A stretch of 35,672 nt of DNA from positions 1 to 35,672 of IMG/VR virus record IMGVR_UViG_3300017744_000051, one strand, 5' to 3'. This document shows positions 8,702 to 18,163 of the stretch, in pieces. The notes under the pieces were generated by a model. It saw nothing but the letters and a program-made list of their open reading frames with translations. It was not told the origin of the DNA and ran no database searches. Origin of the DNA: a virus. The translations under genes and the position numbers were made by a program. Numbering within the stretch: position 1 is the stretch's first letter; each line of letters opens with the position of its first letter.

Positions 8702-8731
8702 ATTATAACAAAAAAATTAACCTACTGTCAA
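8702..8731 (-). promoter_or_regulatory. Sigma70-type promoter P3 for the fibre genes
   Basis: Read on the minus strand, TTGACA (8731-8726) and TATAAT (8707-8702) are both perfect consensus boxes, 18 bases apart. The surroundings, TCTTGACA and TTTTTTGTTATAATT, match two other promoters in this window. The position, in one of the few real intergenic gaps and about 30 bases before the 110-residue gene, fits a start site for the fibre operon. Confidence 0.85.
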
Positions 8732-8763
8732 GAATTATTTTCTAGAGGGGTATGGTAGATTTG

Positions 8764-8949
8764 TTAAGAAGGGTATTTGTCCTTTACTGCTTTTCTAGCT
8801 AAATAGAATGTTCCTGTTTTTGCGTCTGCTCCAAACTTACCACTATCTATATCGTGGTAAAGTAAGTCTAATTGCTCTCTTAGTAGTGTATAATACTTAC
8901 TTCTTTTACTGTTTTTATCTGCACCTGCTTTTGTTAAATTTATATTCAT
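8764..8949 (-). CDS. Small conserved tail-region protein (LYHDIDSGKFG family)
   Basis: The 61-residue protein carries LREQLDLLYHDIDSGKFG and AKTGTFYLARKAVKDKYP. I recognise this pattern as a small domain found next to, or fused to, fibre proteins in many phages, without a proven function. The ATG overlaps the upstream stop as ATGA, and the gene ends just before the P3 promoter region, making it the last gene of the long head-tail transcription unit. Confidence 0.72.
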   Translation of the reverse strand: MNINLTKAGADKNSKRSKYYTLLREQLDLLYHDIDSGKFGADAKTGTFYLARKAVKDKYPS

Positions 8950-9368
8950 TCTCCGTACCTCTTAGATATTAGTGTAGTACCGCTGTGTGTTTTATAATGT
9001 AGTTTATAAAATTTTACATTATAAGTACCTGGTTCTTGTGTTGTGAGTGTTAAAGTTGTATCTGACATAGTACCTTGTGAAGCTCCATCTAAAAATACTT
9101 CCGTTCCTGCAGGTAATCCAGTTACATTTATCACTTGGTCTACCGTAGGTGTTGTTGTTGAAAATGCAAAATTAAATGCAGTTTTTTCAGTAACACCAGT
9201 TGCATCGCTATTTATGTAATAGTTATTTATATCTATATCATCTAAAGTGAGTTGTACATAACTATATCCTAAATCACTCTGGGCTGTTTTTATAGCATCA
9301 TTGACATCTCCTGTCGTAGTCCATACTATTTCTTTATTACTATTGTAAAATATATTAAATGTTGTCAT
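8946..9368 (-). CDS. Hypothetical tail-tip protein with Ig-like part
   Basis: The 140-residue product is not one I recognise. The first half (MTTFNIFYNSNKEIVWTTTG) is mixed helix and strand. The second half has a PEGA/Ig-like strand series (VINVTGLPAGTEVFLDG, TLTLTTQEPGTYNVKFY). The ATG overlaps the previous gene's stop as ATGA, and the following gene overlaps in the same way, so it is translated as part of the tip cluster that follows J. Confidence 0.65.
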   Translation of the reverse strand: MTTFNIFYNSNKEIVWTTTGDVNDAIKTAQSDLGYSYVQLTLDDIDINNYYINSDATGVTEKTAFNFAFSTTTPTVDQVINVTGLPAGTEVFLDGASQGTMSDTTLTLTTQEPGTYNVKFYKLHYKTHSGTTLISKRYGE

Positions 9369-9970
9369 AAACTTTCTCCGTTTGTAAAATTTGGTTCCGT
9401 AAAAATTAAGTAACTATAAAAATAAGCTGCGCTATCTAATATAGTAGTAGCTTTTCCTTTTACCCTGTTGTCTTCTTCATAGGCTCTTTCAGCTACATTC
9501 TTTAAAACTATTGTTGAAGTTGAAGAAGATACTACTACTAAACCTGAAGAGCCGTCGGCACCATCAAACTGTTCTTCGTCTCCACTGTCTTCATCTTCTT
9601 CAACATAAGCATCAACACCTGTATAATAAGAAAAAGGATTCCAAACTTTAGTGGCTACTCCACTTGATATTTCATTCCCTGTACACCATCTTACTGCAAA
9701 TGCTGGTATATACCCTAAGTTATGTGTTATTGTAACTGTATGTTGATTATAAGAAGTACCGCTATATGTATAAGCTAATTGTGCTCCTGTAGTTCTATGT
9801 TGAATATCTGGCACTAGTATTCCTTGTCCAAATGAGTGTACATTCAATGCTCCTGCAGCTCTTGAATCAAACCCTAAAGGATTTGTTGTTGTAAAAACAT
9901 CTTCTCCATTTTTAGATATAAATAATCCAAACTCAGAACTTCTTTTTCCTATTACTACTCTATTTGCCAT
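9365..9970 (-). CDS. Tail-tip paralogue 3 of the MANRV family
   Basis: The 201-residue product begins MANRVVIGKRSSEFGLFISK, then NGEDVFTTTNPLGFDSRA, aligning with the start of the two genes before it. The remainder differs and includes an acidic loop (YVEEDEDSGDEEQFDG). The family looks modular: a shared N-terminal domain of about 50 residues that probably docks on the tail tip (J protein), followed by a variable beta-rich domain. Start and previous stop overlap as TAATG. No enzymatic motif is seen. Confidence 0.75.
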   Translation of the reverse strand: MANRVVIGKRSSEFGLFISKNGEDVFTTTNPLGFDSRAAGALNVHSFGQGILVPDIQHRTTGAQLAYTYSGTSYNQHTVTITHNLGYIPAFAVRWCTGNEISSGVATKVWNPFSYYTGVDAYVEEDEDSGDEEQFDGADGSSGLVVVSSSTSTIVLKNVAERAYEEDNRVKGKATTILDSAAYFYSYLIFTEPNFTNGESL

Positions 9971-10452
9971 TAGAATATCGCCAAGTTAGAAAATTTAGGT
10001 ACTAAAAATAAAGTAGAATTAATTGTAGCTGTGCCATTATTTGTTACACTTAAAGTTTCTTGCCCGCTCGTAGTACTAGTATTAAAAGTAACATTTGTTG
10101 CGGTTCCTGAACTTCCTGATACATTACCTAAAGGTACCGAACCAAATCCTACAAAGCCAAATCCAAAATTAAATGATATACTAGAAATGTCTATAGTAAC
10201 TGTTGCTCCTGAAGTAACATTATTAGAAACTGATGCATTATTACTTGCATTTACTGGAGGTAGTGCAAACATTGAAAATACTTTAGAAACAGAAGTTGCT
10301 TGTCCATTGTCTGTATTTAGTATTAATTCATCTGCTGTACATGACAGTACATTTTTTCCTGGTCTTGATACATACGCTCCAAATCCAGGACTAGCTCCAC
10401 TATGTCCATGATTACTATTTGTATTTTTTCCTACTAATATTCTATTTGCCAT
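9970..10452 (-). CDS. Tail-tip paralogue 2 of the MANRV family
   Basis: The 160-residue product begins MANRILVGKNTNSNHG and continues GAYVSRPGKNVLSCTADELI, aligning with paralogues 1 and 3 despite a short insertion after the first 12 residues. Its C-terminal part is a Gly/Ser/Thr-rich beta domain (TSGATVTIDISSISFNFGFG, then FVGFGSVPLGN). It starts two bases after the upstream gene's stop. Function is unknown; a structural or adhesive tip protein is inferred from place and composition. Confidence 0.75.
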   Translation of the reverse strand: MANRILVGKNTNSNHGHSGASPGFGAYVSRPGKNVLSCTADELILNTDNGQATSVSKVFSMFALPPVNASNNASVSNNVTSGATVTIDISSISFNFGFGFVGFGSVPLGNVSGSSGTATNVTFNTSTTSGQETLSVTNNGTATINSTLFLVPKFSNLAIF

Positions 10453-10454
10453 AA

Positions 10455-11381
10455 TTATCCAAAATAAGTATTATTCATATATCCGTATGCACAAGGTATT
10501 CTTAAAACATAAAAAGTTGCATTTTTACATTCATATACTTCTTCATCAGCGTTTCCTGAATAAAATCTTCCACCAGTTGGTGTGCTCTGACCAAAGTTTG
10601 CAGCATCATTTCCACCCGTGCCTGTACTGTTATTATTGGGAATACTCGCATTTGCTTGTACTGGAATGCAGTGTGTTTGGCTACTCTCAAATAAACTACT
10701 ATTACTTATTCTATTGAACTCTTCTCCATCACTTTCAGCATCACTGTCTAACTCTCCCATATTTCTTTCTGAAAAAAGAATAAGAGGCACATATCCTAAA
10801 CTTGCTTTTGTTGTTCCTGAGCCATTAATCCAATTTATTCCTGTGCTTGCTAATATTCCTACTCTATAAGTTTCTGGACTAATTCCTACTGTAGTTTCTA
10901 GAGAGTTTGATGCAGGGTATGAAATTACTAAATCATTTGTTGTTGAGTTTTTTTCTATTTTTAGTCTTTGATTACCTGCACTTATTGTTCTTATACTAGC
11001 GGTTATATTTGATATGCTTGCAGCATTAATGTCAGTTACTATATTTGCTGCACTAGTAAATGTAACACCGAATGATGTTGTTGTAGTTGACAAAGTTACA
11101 GTAGTGCCATCAATAATAATTTTTTTACCTGTAAGATTTCCTGCATTAAAAAGCGCACCATAATATACTTGTGTAGTTCCAATAACTACAGGTTTAACGG
11201 ATGAAGAACTTCTTACAAAGTTTACAGCTATAGCTCCAGCATATATCTGTGCTGTTCTAGATTTTCTACTATCAAAGAGTAGTTGATTATCGGCACAGGT
11301 TAATACATTTTGTCCAACTTTAGAAACGTAAAGTCCTTGACCTCCTGTTGCTCTGTTTCCTAGTAATACTCTATTTGCCAT
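10455..11381 (-). CDS. Tail-tip paralogue 1 of the MANRV family
   Basis: The 308-residue product begins MANRVLLGNRATGGQGLYVS and KVGQNVLTCADNQLLFDSRK, the fullest version of the N-domain shared with the next two genes. The middle (about 65-185) is beta-rich (GKKIIIDGTTVTLSTTTTSF). The rest contains an acidic patch (ELDSDAESDGEEF) like that of paralogue 3. The ATG overlaps the stop of the J-like gene as TAATG. It probably decorates the tail tip. Confidence 0.76.
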   Translation of the reverse strand: MANRVLLGNRATGGQGLYVSKVGQNVLTCADNQLLFDSRKSRTAQIYAGAIAVNFVRSSSSVKPVVIGTTQVYYGALFNAGNLTGKKIIIDGTTVTLSTTTTSFGVTFTSAANIVTDINAASISNITASIRTISAGNQRLKIEKNSTTNDLVISYPASNSLETTVGISPETYRVGILASTGINWINGSGTTKASLGYVPLILFSERNMGELDSDAESDGEEFNRISNSSLFESSQTHCIPVQANASIPNNNSTGTGGNDAANFGQSTPTGGRFYSGNADEEVYECKNATFYVLRIPCAYGYMNNTYFG

Positions 11382-14300
11382 TATGAACTATCCGCTATAA
11401 CTATACGCGGTCCTCCATTTGCTGATGTTGAATCTATATCTATTGAATTATTTGCAACAGAACTTGTGTTATTTGCTCTAAATGTTGTAGTTCCACTTGT
11501 TAAAGATATTCTACCTGCAGTAATTGCTGTATTCGCTGAGAATAGAGTTGCTACTATAGCTGCGTTTGTATTTTGGTTAGCAGTTGCTCCTGCGGCTGCT
11601 CCACTTGTTACAGTTGCAGCAGCTACTCCATTAACATTCCCAGTATGATTGCCTGCTAGTATTGAAGCTACGCTTGTGGTTGCTCCGTCTGCTAGTCCAC
11701 TAACATGACTCGAAGATATGTTTAAACCAGAAGCTGTAATAGTTACTGCACCTGTGCCCCCATTTACAGACTGTACAGGAGCTGCTGAGGCTGCCCCTGC
11801 TGCATCTACAAAAGATAAATCATTACTCAAACTTCCTATTGTTATAGCACCTGTGCCTGATAGTTTTAGTCTATTTGCTAGTATTGTTCCTGTTTGAATA
11901 ACGCTACCATTGATTGAAGTAACATTTGCATTTACATCTCCTGCTTGTATAGGAGTTTTTGTATTAGTACCGTCTGAGATAGTATTAGCATTACTAAATG
12001 TTACAAGTCCGCTAAATCCGATTGCTTGTGTTACACTTCCAAAACTTAATGTTTGACTTCCTCCAAAACTAGACTCTACTACAGTTACATCTATATACCA
12101 GTATTTATTTGAGTTTCCACTTGCATAAGTAGGAGTTGAATGTGACCAACCACTTAATATATTATCAAAGTTTCCATCACTAAAATCAAAAGTATTTGTA
12201 TTACTTGCTGTAGGAGCTGTGGGTGCAGAAGATGCTGATGCTGTATGATTTAATCTTGTTACAGTTGTACGAGGACCTGCTGCTCCGTCATCTCCTTTCT
12301 GTGCTAATAATTTAATTGTTGCCCATTCTGAGTCTGCTATAACATCAGTTGCAGTGTTTGCAGCCGCAGTAGCTTGTGTTACCCATAAGTAGTTATTTGA
12401 ATTAGTAACACCTGGATTAGTTATAGTCCAACCATTGGCACTAGTACCAAAACTTCCTATAGAACCAGTAGCAAATGTATATGTAACATTACCAGAAGGT
12501 AAATTAGAAGGAGCGTTTCCTGTATTATTGTTTTGATATAAAAACACTGTTGCAGAATTTAATCCATCTTGTCCACTTTCTGCAAGTATAACTGGACTTG
12601 ACCATTCATTTGCTGCAATGGTATCTGTTGAACCAGTACCTGCAGCTGTTGCTGCACAAACATACAGTGGGTTTGTACCTGAAGGTATTGTTTTTGACCA
12701 ACCATTTGCTAAGCTTCCTGTTGTTATTGTTCCTGAAGTTGTTCCTGTTAAAGAAACAGTTACAGCACCCGGATTACTACTTAGTGCAGTTGCGGACCTT
12801 TGATATGCATATACAATAGCATTTGACTGACCGTCGTCTCCTGCTGGGCCTTGTACTCCTGTTGTTGCAATGTATTGCTCAGATATGGAATATGCTGTAG
12901 ACCCGTCTGTAGCAATTTTTAAAAGTATAAAATCTAAATTTGCATTAGGTATGAAACTTTGTTTCTTAGCTGCAGCACCTGAAAAAGGCCTTTGTACTAT
13001 TTCGTCTAAGAACATAAGAGTATCACTTTCTACAAATCTTACTCTTGCGTATTGCTGTTGTTGAGTAAATGTTAAAGTAACACCACTTCCTATTGTTTGT
13101 TGATTTGATAAAGTTAAACTTGTTCCATCAATTGCTGCAACATGACAAGGTACAACAACTCCTGTACCTGTTATACTTTGACCAACTTTAATACTAGTAT
13201 TTGAGCTTGAGAGAGTTACTGCTGTTGAATCTGTAATAGCTCCTGAGGTTGTTCTTGTAGTGTTTGAACCTCCTTCTATTTTTATTAAATCCCCTGCAGA
13301 AAAATCAGTAGCAAAACTAGTGCTTGAGCCTGTAACTTCATTTGAAAATTTTTCTATAGTGACAGTTCCAGATATAGAAGTTAAACCATTATTTGACGCC
13401 CCAACTTCTTTTAAATAATTTATTGCAGGACTTACAGTACTGTCTGTATGTACTTGAACTGCTTTTAGTCTATCTGTAGTTTCACTAGCATCAAACAGTA
13501 GGAAAGCTTCTGCAGAGGCTCCCATACCAACAAAAGATTGACTGTGTGTAGCTGCAGTGCTAGATGTATTTGTATAAAAAGAACCGTCGGGAGATGTTAA
13601 AACATAACTACTATTTCCAAAAGAAAAAGTTCCATTTGCTGCTATAGCCACAGTTGAGTTTACATCTCCACCTTTTTGTAAACGTTCCAGTCTAGATTTT
13701 GAAGGAGGCAATAATTCATCTTCTCCCACTTCCACACTTCTTTGTAAGAATGTAGAAACAGTACCAATACTAGATTTAGTTCTAATTCTTACTAAATACT
13801 CTCCTGCAGAAATACCAGTTACACTAAATGCTTGGTCATTACTGCCTACTAAAATAGTTTTGCTTGTTCCTAAAAAGTCATGTTCTAATTCAAAACCATT
13901 ACAAAATTTAAATTTAGAACCGTCAGAATTTAAAGGGTAATCCCAAGATATTATAGCTTTATATCCTGTTATATTTCCATCTTCTGTAGAAAGCTCATCA
14001 GAACTATCTTCGGGAGATATATTAATAACTAAATTTTTAGGAGAAGGAACAACATCTTCAGGGTCTGGAACAGTTCTTGTAGGTCTAGGAGCTATAGCAT
14101 GCCCTCTTTCTATTTCTGCGAATTTATTTTTATGATATGCTGAAGCAACAATATCTAGTTGCATTTTTTCTTCTTCTTTTATTGATACTATTCTAAATTC
14201 TTTTGCGCTTCCTGTTTTTTCTGTGCCGTCTGTGTTATATAGTTTTAATATCCACATAACTTCTGTGTCAGGAACTGCACTAAATGCACTTCCTACTGTA

Positions 14301-16978
14301 AGACTATTTACGTTTCCTGCAGAGGTTGTTACTTCTTGTTTTTCAACTCTTATATTTTCTGACCACATAACATTTATAGCATTATTACTGTCGTCTTTTG
14401 CGTTTGCTGCTGCTGTTGAACTTGTTATACTTAGTATTAAATCTCCCTCGTAATAAGTTGCTCCCCCATAAACTGCAGATTCTTGTTGTAAATATGCTCC
14501 TCCACTAGGATATATTAAATTTAGTTCGTGTTTAAAATTACTATCATATGTAGGTAAAGAAATGGTTCTATCTAAAGGTATAACGGTCGTTGACCTAGTT
14601 CCTGAATTTGATATACGCCCAGAATAAGATGACCTATCTTTGTCTGCATCTTGTACTAATATTATATCGCCTGGTTTTAATCCTACCGCATTTAATGAAG
14701 TGCTAAAACTTACTGTTTCTTTTTCATTTTGTTCACTTAATAATTTCCATTTTCCTAATCTATGTGCTTGACCTCTAGAAGTGCAACCAAAAGCAAGAGA
14801 TTCAGCTCTTACTATTCTTCCTGTATCTGCAATACTTTCATAGTCTTCTACGTATTCTGTTGATTGTACATAATTATCTTGAGGGTCATTCCAAGTTACT
14901 TTTACTTGGTTTGTTCTTACTCTATCTCCAGTTCCTTCATAAGTAAAAGCTCCTCCAAGTACGTTTGCTTTTGAAAAAGAATATACAGGTTCTTTTGGTC
15001 TATCTACTGCAAGAGTTAGTGCGCCCTCGTTCCAAAGAGCAATACCTCTAAATATACTTGCAAATTGTTTAAGTACTTTTGTTGCTTCTCCTGCCTTAGG
15101 TAAATAAGCATTACAAGTAAATCTAGGCTCTACTCCGCCTTCTCCATCTGGTATTTCTTCATCACAATATTTTGCTATTCTAAATAGTTCGTAAATATCA
15201 ATTTGTGATTTATCAATAAATTGGCCTATACCATATCTTTCATTTGTTAATAAATCATAAAATACCCAAACTGGATTATCACAAAAAACTTTTTTATGAT
15301 TTACTGAAGAAGCATTAAAACTTGTAGTATCCCCTCTAAAATTACCGTCCCAGTTTTGATAACCACTTTCAGTATCTCCAGAGCTTATATTTCTAGTATA
15401 TGCGGCAGCTCCTCCTGTTTCTTCACGAGTACGATAATTTGTTGGAACTTGAATTTTTAATCCTTTTAAAGTATATGTTCTTTTAGGTAGTTGACTGTTA
15501 AAGTCTTTTGCATTAAAAGCTACAGCTGCATATGAGGTGTGTGGATAAGATAATTTATCTTTTACAATAGACTCTACGGTTGATAAGGTGCAAGGATTTG
15601 TATGTTGAAAAGAACCATCTTTAAAATTTACATCATTTATTCTTCTTACTCTAATTCTCCAAGCATCAAAAGGTTGAAATTGTTCTATATTCATAACAAA
15701 TTCTTCTGAGAATGCACTATATTGAGCCTCACGAGGTTTTACATATCCATTATTTGGTAAATCTGACATGCTTCTTGAGAAGAAATGAACATTTCTACCT
15801 CCTCCACCTGCCGGTCTAGTTTGTAAATTACTATTACTTGCACCAAAAGCTAACTCACTAGTAAAAGAACTGCCTCCATCTGTACTATATTCAAAAAACA
15901 TTTGTAACTCAACAAAAGAAGAACCTTTTGCTCCTGAGGAAGATTTAATAGCATGACAAGAAGGAAACTGAAAAGTTAAATGAACTTCATCTACTTCTGC
16001 TGGGTTTGTTACACCTAGAAAAGAAGAAGTAAGTAAAGTATCTGCAGCTGTACCCTCTGCTTGTGAAGGTTCGTCTAATTCATTATTATAGCTAGAGTGT
16101 AGATTTCCACTCGTACCTACATTTGCTCTTAAATTATTTTGGAGCATTTCTATGTTAGGACTAGAAATTACGGAAGACTGTCCGAAATCTGAGTCTAGAA
16201 TTAATGGAGTTTGGGTTTGTACTCCTGTTCTTATCCCAAATTGTAAGTTGTCAACATTATATAAACTTTTAAGTTTTGTGTCTCCAATATTAGCTCCTGA
16301 AATAACAATATCTGTTCCTGTAAGAGAAACACCTGGTGCAGTAGCTAAAACTGCATTATTTCCTGAAAGAGATGCTATATTAGTAACTAAATCAATATGA
16401 AGATTTGTATTACTTACAGTTGTTGCTATTGAGTCAGTTATTCTTATTTGAGTGGTGCTTACAAAACTGGCTGTAGTAACAAGAGTAGTACCATTTGGAC
16501 CGGCTCCTTCTATTCTAATATAGCCTGTCATTCCTGAACTATTAAATCTACTTCTTAGCGACCGTATAGCTTCTGAGGTAAAGAAAGCACTAGAAGTAGT
16601 AACTGTTGTAGTTCCTGCTGTAGCACTTGCAACAGCAGTTGTAGAGTGAGCTTTTTCAAGTACTATTCCTCTACTACCCAGACTTAATCCTGAAAGATTA
16701 TTGTGTGTTAGTGTTCTTATGTCTCCAAATACTGAAGACGATATAGTTGTATTATTTGCTGTAGTATTTGTAGTGGTTCTACGAATTTTTATTATATTAT
16801 TTGCAATTTTATCTATAATAGGAACATCATTTAAGAATACAGAAGCAAGTCCATCACTTAATCCTTCTATTTCTCCTTCAGATAATATATCATAAGTTAA
16901 AGCTACTTGAGTTTTATCTGGACTACTTCTATCACTATTGCTTTTGTTTCCAAAAGGTGAACTAATATATTTTGCCAT
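11381..16978 (-). CDS. Tail tip attachment / host specificity protein (lambda J-like)
   Basis: At 1865 residues this is longer than lambda J (1132). The N-terminal YDILSEGEIEGLSDG, the central WVFYDLLTNERYGIG region (residues about 575-590) and the following segment to about residue 800 are typical of the J/Phage-tail_3 family that closes the tail tube and contacts the receptor. A fibronectin-III-like domain follows at about 976-1080. Beyond it, Gly-rich collagen-like links (GVQGPAGDDGQS near 1375, GQDGLNS near 1470, KGDDGAAGP near 1560) separate roughly 95-residue beta modules. The C-terminus is fibre-like (GLADGATTSVASILAGNHTG). It follows the I-like gene with a TAATG overlap, as in the lambda order I-J. 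Confidence 0.92.
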   Translation of the reverse strand: MAKYISSPFGNKSNSDRSSPDKTQVALTYDILSEGEIEGLSDGLASVFLNDVPIIDKIANNIIKIRRTTTNTTANNTTISSSVFGDIRTLTHNNLSGLSLGSRGIVLEKAHSTTAVASATAGTTTVTTSSAFFTSEAIRSLRSRFNSSGMTGYIRIEGAGPNGTTLVTTASFVSTTQIRITDSIATTVSNTNLHIDLVTNIASLSGNNAVLATAPGVSLTGTDIVISGANIGDTKLKSLYNVDNLQFGIRTGVQTQTPLILDSDFGQSSVISSPNIEMLQNNLRANVGTSGNLHSSYNNELDEPSQAEGTAADTLLTSSFLGVTNPAEVDEVHLTFQFPSCHAIKSSSGAKGSSFVELQMFFEYSTDGGSSFTSELAFGASNSNLQTRPAGGGGRNVHFFSRSMSDLPNNGYVKPREAQYSAFSEEFVMNIEQFQPFDAWRIRVRRINDVNFKDGSFQHTNPCTLSTVESIVKDKLSYPHTSYAAVAFNAKDFNSQLPKRTYTLKGLKIQVPTNYRTREETGGAAAYTRNISSGDTESGYQNWDGNFRGDTTSFNASSVNHKKVFCDNPVWVFYDLLTNERYGIGQFIDKSQIDIYELFRIAKYCDEEIPDGEGGVEPRFTCNAYLPKAGEATKVLKQFASIFRGIALWNEGALTLAVDRPKEPVYSFSKANVLGGAFTYEGTGDRVRTNQVKVTWNDPQDNYVQSTEYVEDYESIADTGRIVRAESLAFGCTSRGQAHRLGKWKLLSEQNEKETVSFSTSLNAVGLKPGDIILVQDADKDRSSYSGRISNSGTRSTTVIPLDRTISLPTYDSNFKHELNLIYPSGGAYLQQESAVYGGATYYEGDLILSITSSTAAANAKDDSNNAINVMWSENIRVEKQEVTTSAGNVNSLTVGSAFSAVPDTEVMWILKLYNTDGTEKTGSAKEFRIVSIKEEEKMQLDIVASAYHKNKFAEIERGHAIAPRPTRTVPDPEDVVPSPKNLVINISPEDSSDELSTEDGNITGYKAIISWDYPLNSDGSKFKFCNGFELEHDFLGTSKTILVGSNDQAFSVTGISAGEYLVRIRTKSSIGTVSTFLQRSVEVGEDELLPPSKSRLERLQKGGDVNSTVAIAANGTFSFGNSSYVLTSPDGSFYTNTSSTAATHSQSFVGMGASAEAFLLFDASETTDRLKAVQVHTDSTVSPAINYLKEVGASNNGLTSISGTVTIEKFSNEVTGSSTSFATDFSAGDLIKIEGGSNTTRTTSGAITDSTAVTLSSSNTSIKVGQSITGTGVVVPCHVAAIDGTSLTLSNQQTIGSGVTLTFTQQQQYARVRFVESDTLMFLDEIVQRPFSGAAAKKQSFIPNANLDFILLKIATDGSTAYSISEQYIATTGVQGPAGDDGQSNAIVYAYQRSATALSSNPGAVTVSLTGTTSGTITTGSLANGWSKTIPSGTNPLYVCAATAAGTGSTDTIAANEWSSPVILAESGQDGLNSATVFLYQNNNTGNAPSNLPSGNVTYTFATGSIGSFGTSANGWTITNPGVTNSNNYLWVTQATAAANTATDVIADSEWATIKLLAQKGDDGAAGPRTTVTRLNHTASASSAPTAPTASNTNTFDFSDGNFDNILSGWSHSTPTYASGNSNKYWYIDVTVVESSFGGSQTLSFGSVTQAIGFSGLVTFSNANTISDGTNTKTPIQAGDVNANVTSINGSVIQTGTILANRLKLSGTGAITIGSLSNDLSFVDAAGAASAAPVQSVNGGTGAVTITASGLNISSSHVSGLADGATTSVASILAGNHTGNVNGVAAATVTSGAAAGATANQNTNAAIVATLFSANTAITAGRISLTSGTTTFRANNTSSVANNSIDIDSTSANGGPRIVIADSS

Positions 16979-17841
16979 TAGGGTTGTCTGCCTCCTGTTC
17001 TAACTACTTTATCATTTACTGAATTGTTTGCTGTCGCTGTCGATACAGCTGCAGTTGTTCCATTTGTAGAATCTCCATAATGAGTATATCCTGAGCTAGA
17101 AGAATTTGCTGTAGTATTATACATGCCTTTTAGTTGCCCTGTTTTAAATCCTTGACTTATAGCTGTTCCTCCGATTTTTAGAGTACCATATAAAAGTGGA
17201 ACAGGTTGTCCTTGTTCTATATTATTGTCTGCTCCATTAAACAAGAAAGCAGGGTCTGACTCCATACTTCCTGCATCGGGTGCTGACATTTCTGCTAATC
17301 CCATCATAGCGAGATTTACACCTATCATTGCTATTGCTAAACCTGTAGTTGAAAGACTAGCTCCTGCTGCAATAGCTGAAGCTGCACTCATGCCAGTAAA
17401 TCCTGCAGTTGCTCCTGCCGCTGTTCCCCCAACAAGTAATGAAGTACCTCCAGCTCCTGTAGCTACTACTCCTCCTAATGCTGACCCAGTTCCTTGAATC
17501 ATAAAACCACCTGCTCCTGGTATAAATAAAAAAGCTGCAATCAATAATGCTGCTGCTATAAGTTTTCCTAACCCTTTACCAGAACCTGCGGGTACTGGTG
17601 TTATAATTAATGTGTTTTTTAATATTCCTTTTAATGTTAATTCTTCAAATTCTTCTATAAAATCTTCGCCATTCTGTATACTAAACTGTATATTTTTTTG
17701 GTGACATTCAATAATATATTCCTTAAATCCTTCAACTTGACAATCAATAAGTTTAAGTGCGTCACGCACAGAGGTAGACCCAGAATTCCATTCTGTACCA
17801 AATTTTTTTCCTAACTCTCCCATTAATTTAATGTGGGTCAT
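16978..17841 (-). CDS. Tail assembly protein (lambda I-like)
   Basis: The product is 287 residues if started at the ATG at 17841, which has AGGAG nine bases upstream; the longer frame would need an unsupported TTG at 17874. The first about 85 residues form a ubiquitin-like fold (THIKLMGELGKKFG, then LTLKGILKNTLIITP), followed by a Gly/Ala-rich hydrophobic stretch (LGKLIAAALLIAAFLFIPGA) that looks membrane-active. This matches lambda tail assembly protein I, which acts with K, L and J on the tip complex and is thought to be removed before maturation. It lies between the K-like and J-like genes, as in lambda, and overlaps the K-like gene by 14 bases. Confidence 0.85.
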   Translation of the reverse strand: MTHIKLMGELGKKFGTEWNSGSTSVRDALKLIDCQVEGFKEYIIECHQKNIQFSIQNGEDFIEEFEELTLKGILKNTLIITPVPAGSGKGLGKLIAAALLIAAFLFIPGAGGFMIQGTGSALGGVVATGAGGTSLLVGGTAAGATAGFTGMSAASAIAAGASLSTTGLAIAMIGVNLAMMGLAEMSAPDAGSMESDPAFLFNGADNNIEQGQPVPLLYGTLKIGGTAISQGFKTGQLKGMYNTTANSSSSGYTHYGDSTNGTTAAVSTATANNSVNDKVVRTGGRQP

Positions 17842-18163
17842 AAATATATTCTCCTCTATCAGGTAATGATACAATTAAGTATGGTATACCTAAAACTTTT
17901 GATGCATTTTTATCATGCTCGCTTGGACGACAATCTTGCTTATAGTGACTATGGACTACATATAATATTTTTGAAATAATTGAGTGACGAACGTATTCTT
18001 TTGGGTCAATATAAAAAGAATTTTCATCTTCACTTTTATTTTCTACAGAAATAAATTTTATTTTGTCATCTTTCTGTACTATGAGTCCACAACCTTCACG
18101 TGGTATCTCTTTTTCCATATGACTATATATTTCTGGTAATAATTTATTTAAACTTTCTTGCAC
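17828..18163 (-). CDS. Tail tip JAMM-type protease (lambda K-like, protease domain only)
   Basis: The product carries a complete JAMM/MPN zinc-protease motif: HSHYKQDCRPSEHD gives His-x-His-x7-Ser-x2-Asp (His71, His73, Ser81, Asp84 counted from the start chosen here), with Glu23 in REGCGLI. Lambda K joins this domain to an NlpC/P60 peptidase; here the chain stops after about 111 residues and has no NlpC part. I place the start at GTG 18163 because a perfect GGAGG lies 8 bases before it. The in-frame ATG at 18190 lacks a ribosome-binding site and would overlap the L-like gene by 47 bases. The likely task is processing of a tip component such as I. Confidence 0.85.
   Translation of the reverse strand: MQESLNKLLPEIYSHMEKEIPREGCGLIVQKDDKIKFISVENKSEDENSFYIDPKEYVRHSIISKILYVVHSHYKQDCRPSEHDKNASKVLGIPYLIVSLPDRGEYIYDPH

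Noticed and set aside
10502-10690. Minus-strand 62-residue frame within the first MANRV paralogue
   Set aside because: It is out of frame with the well-supported gene, has no ribosome-binding site and an unnatural composition.
17841-17874. Start of the I-like protein at 17874
   Set aside because: That codon is TTG without a ribosome-binding site; ATG 17841 has AGGAG nine bases upstream and matches the start of the ubiquitin-like fold.
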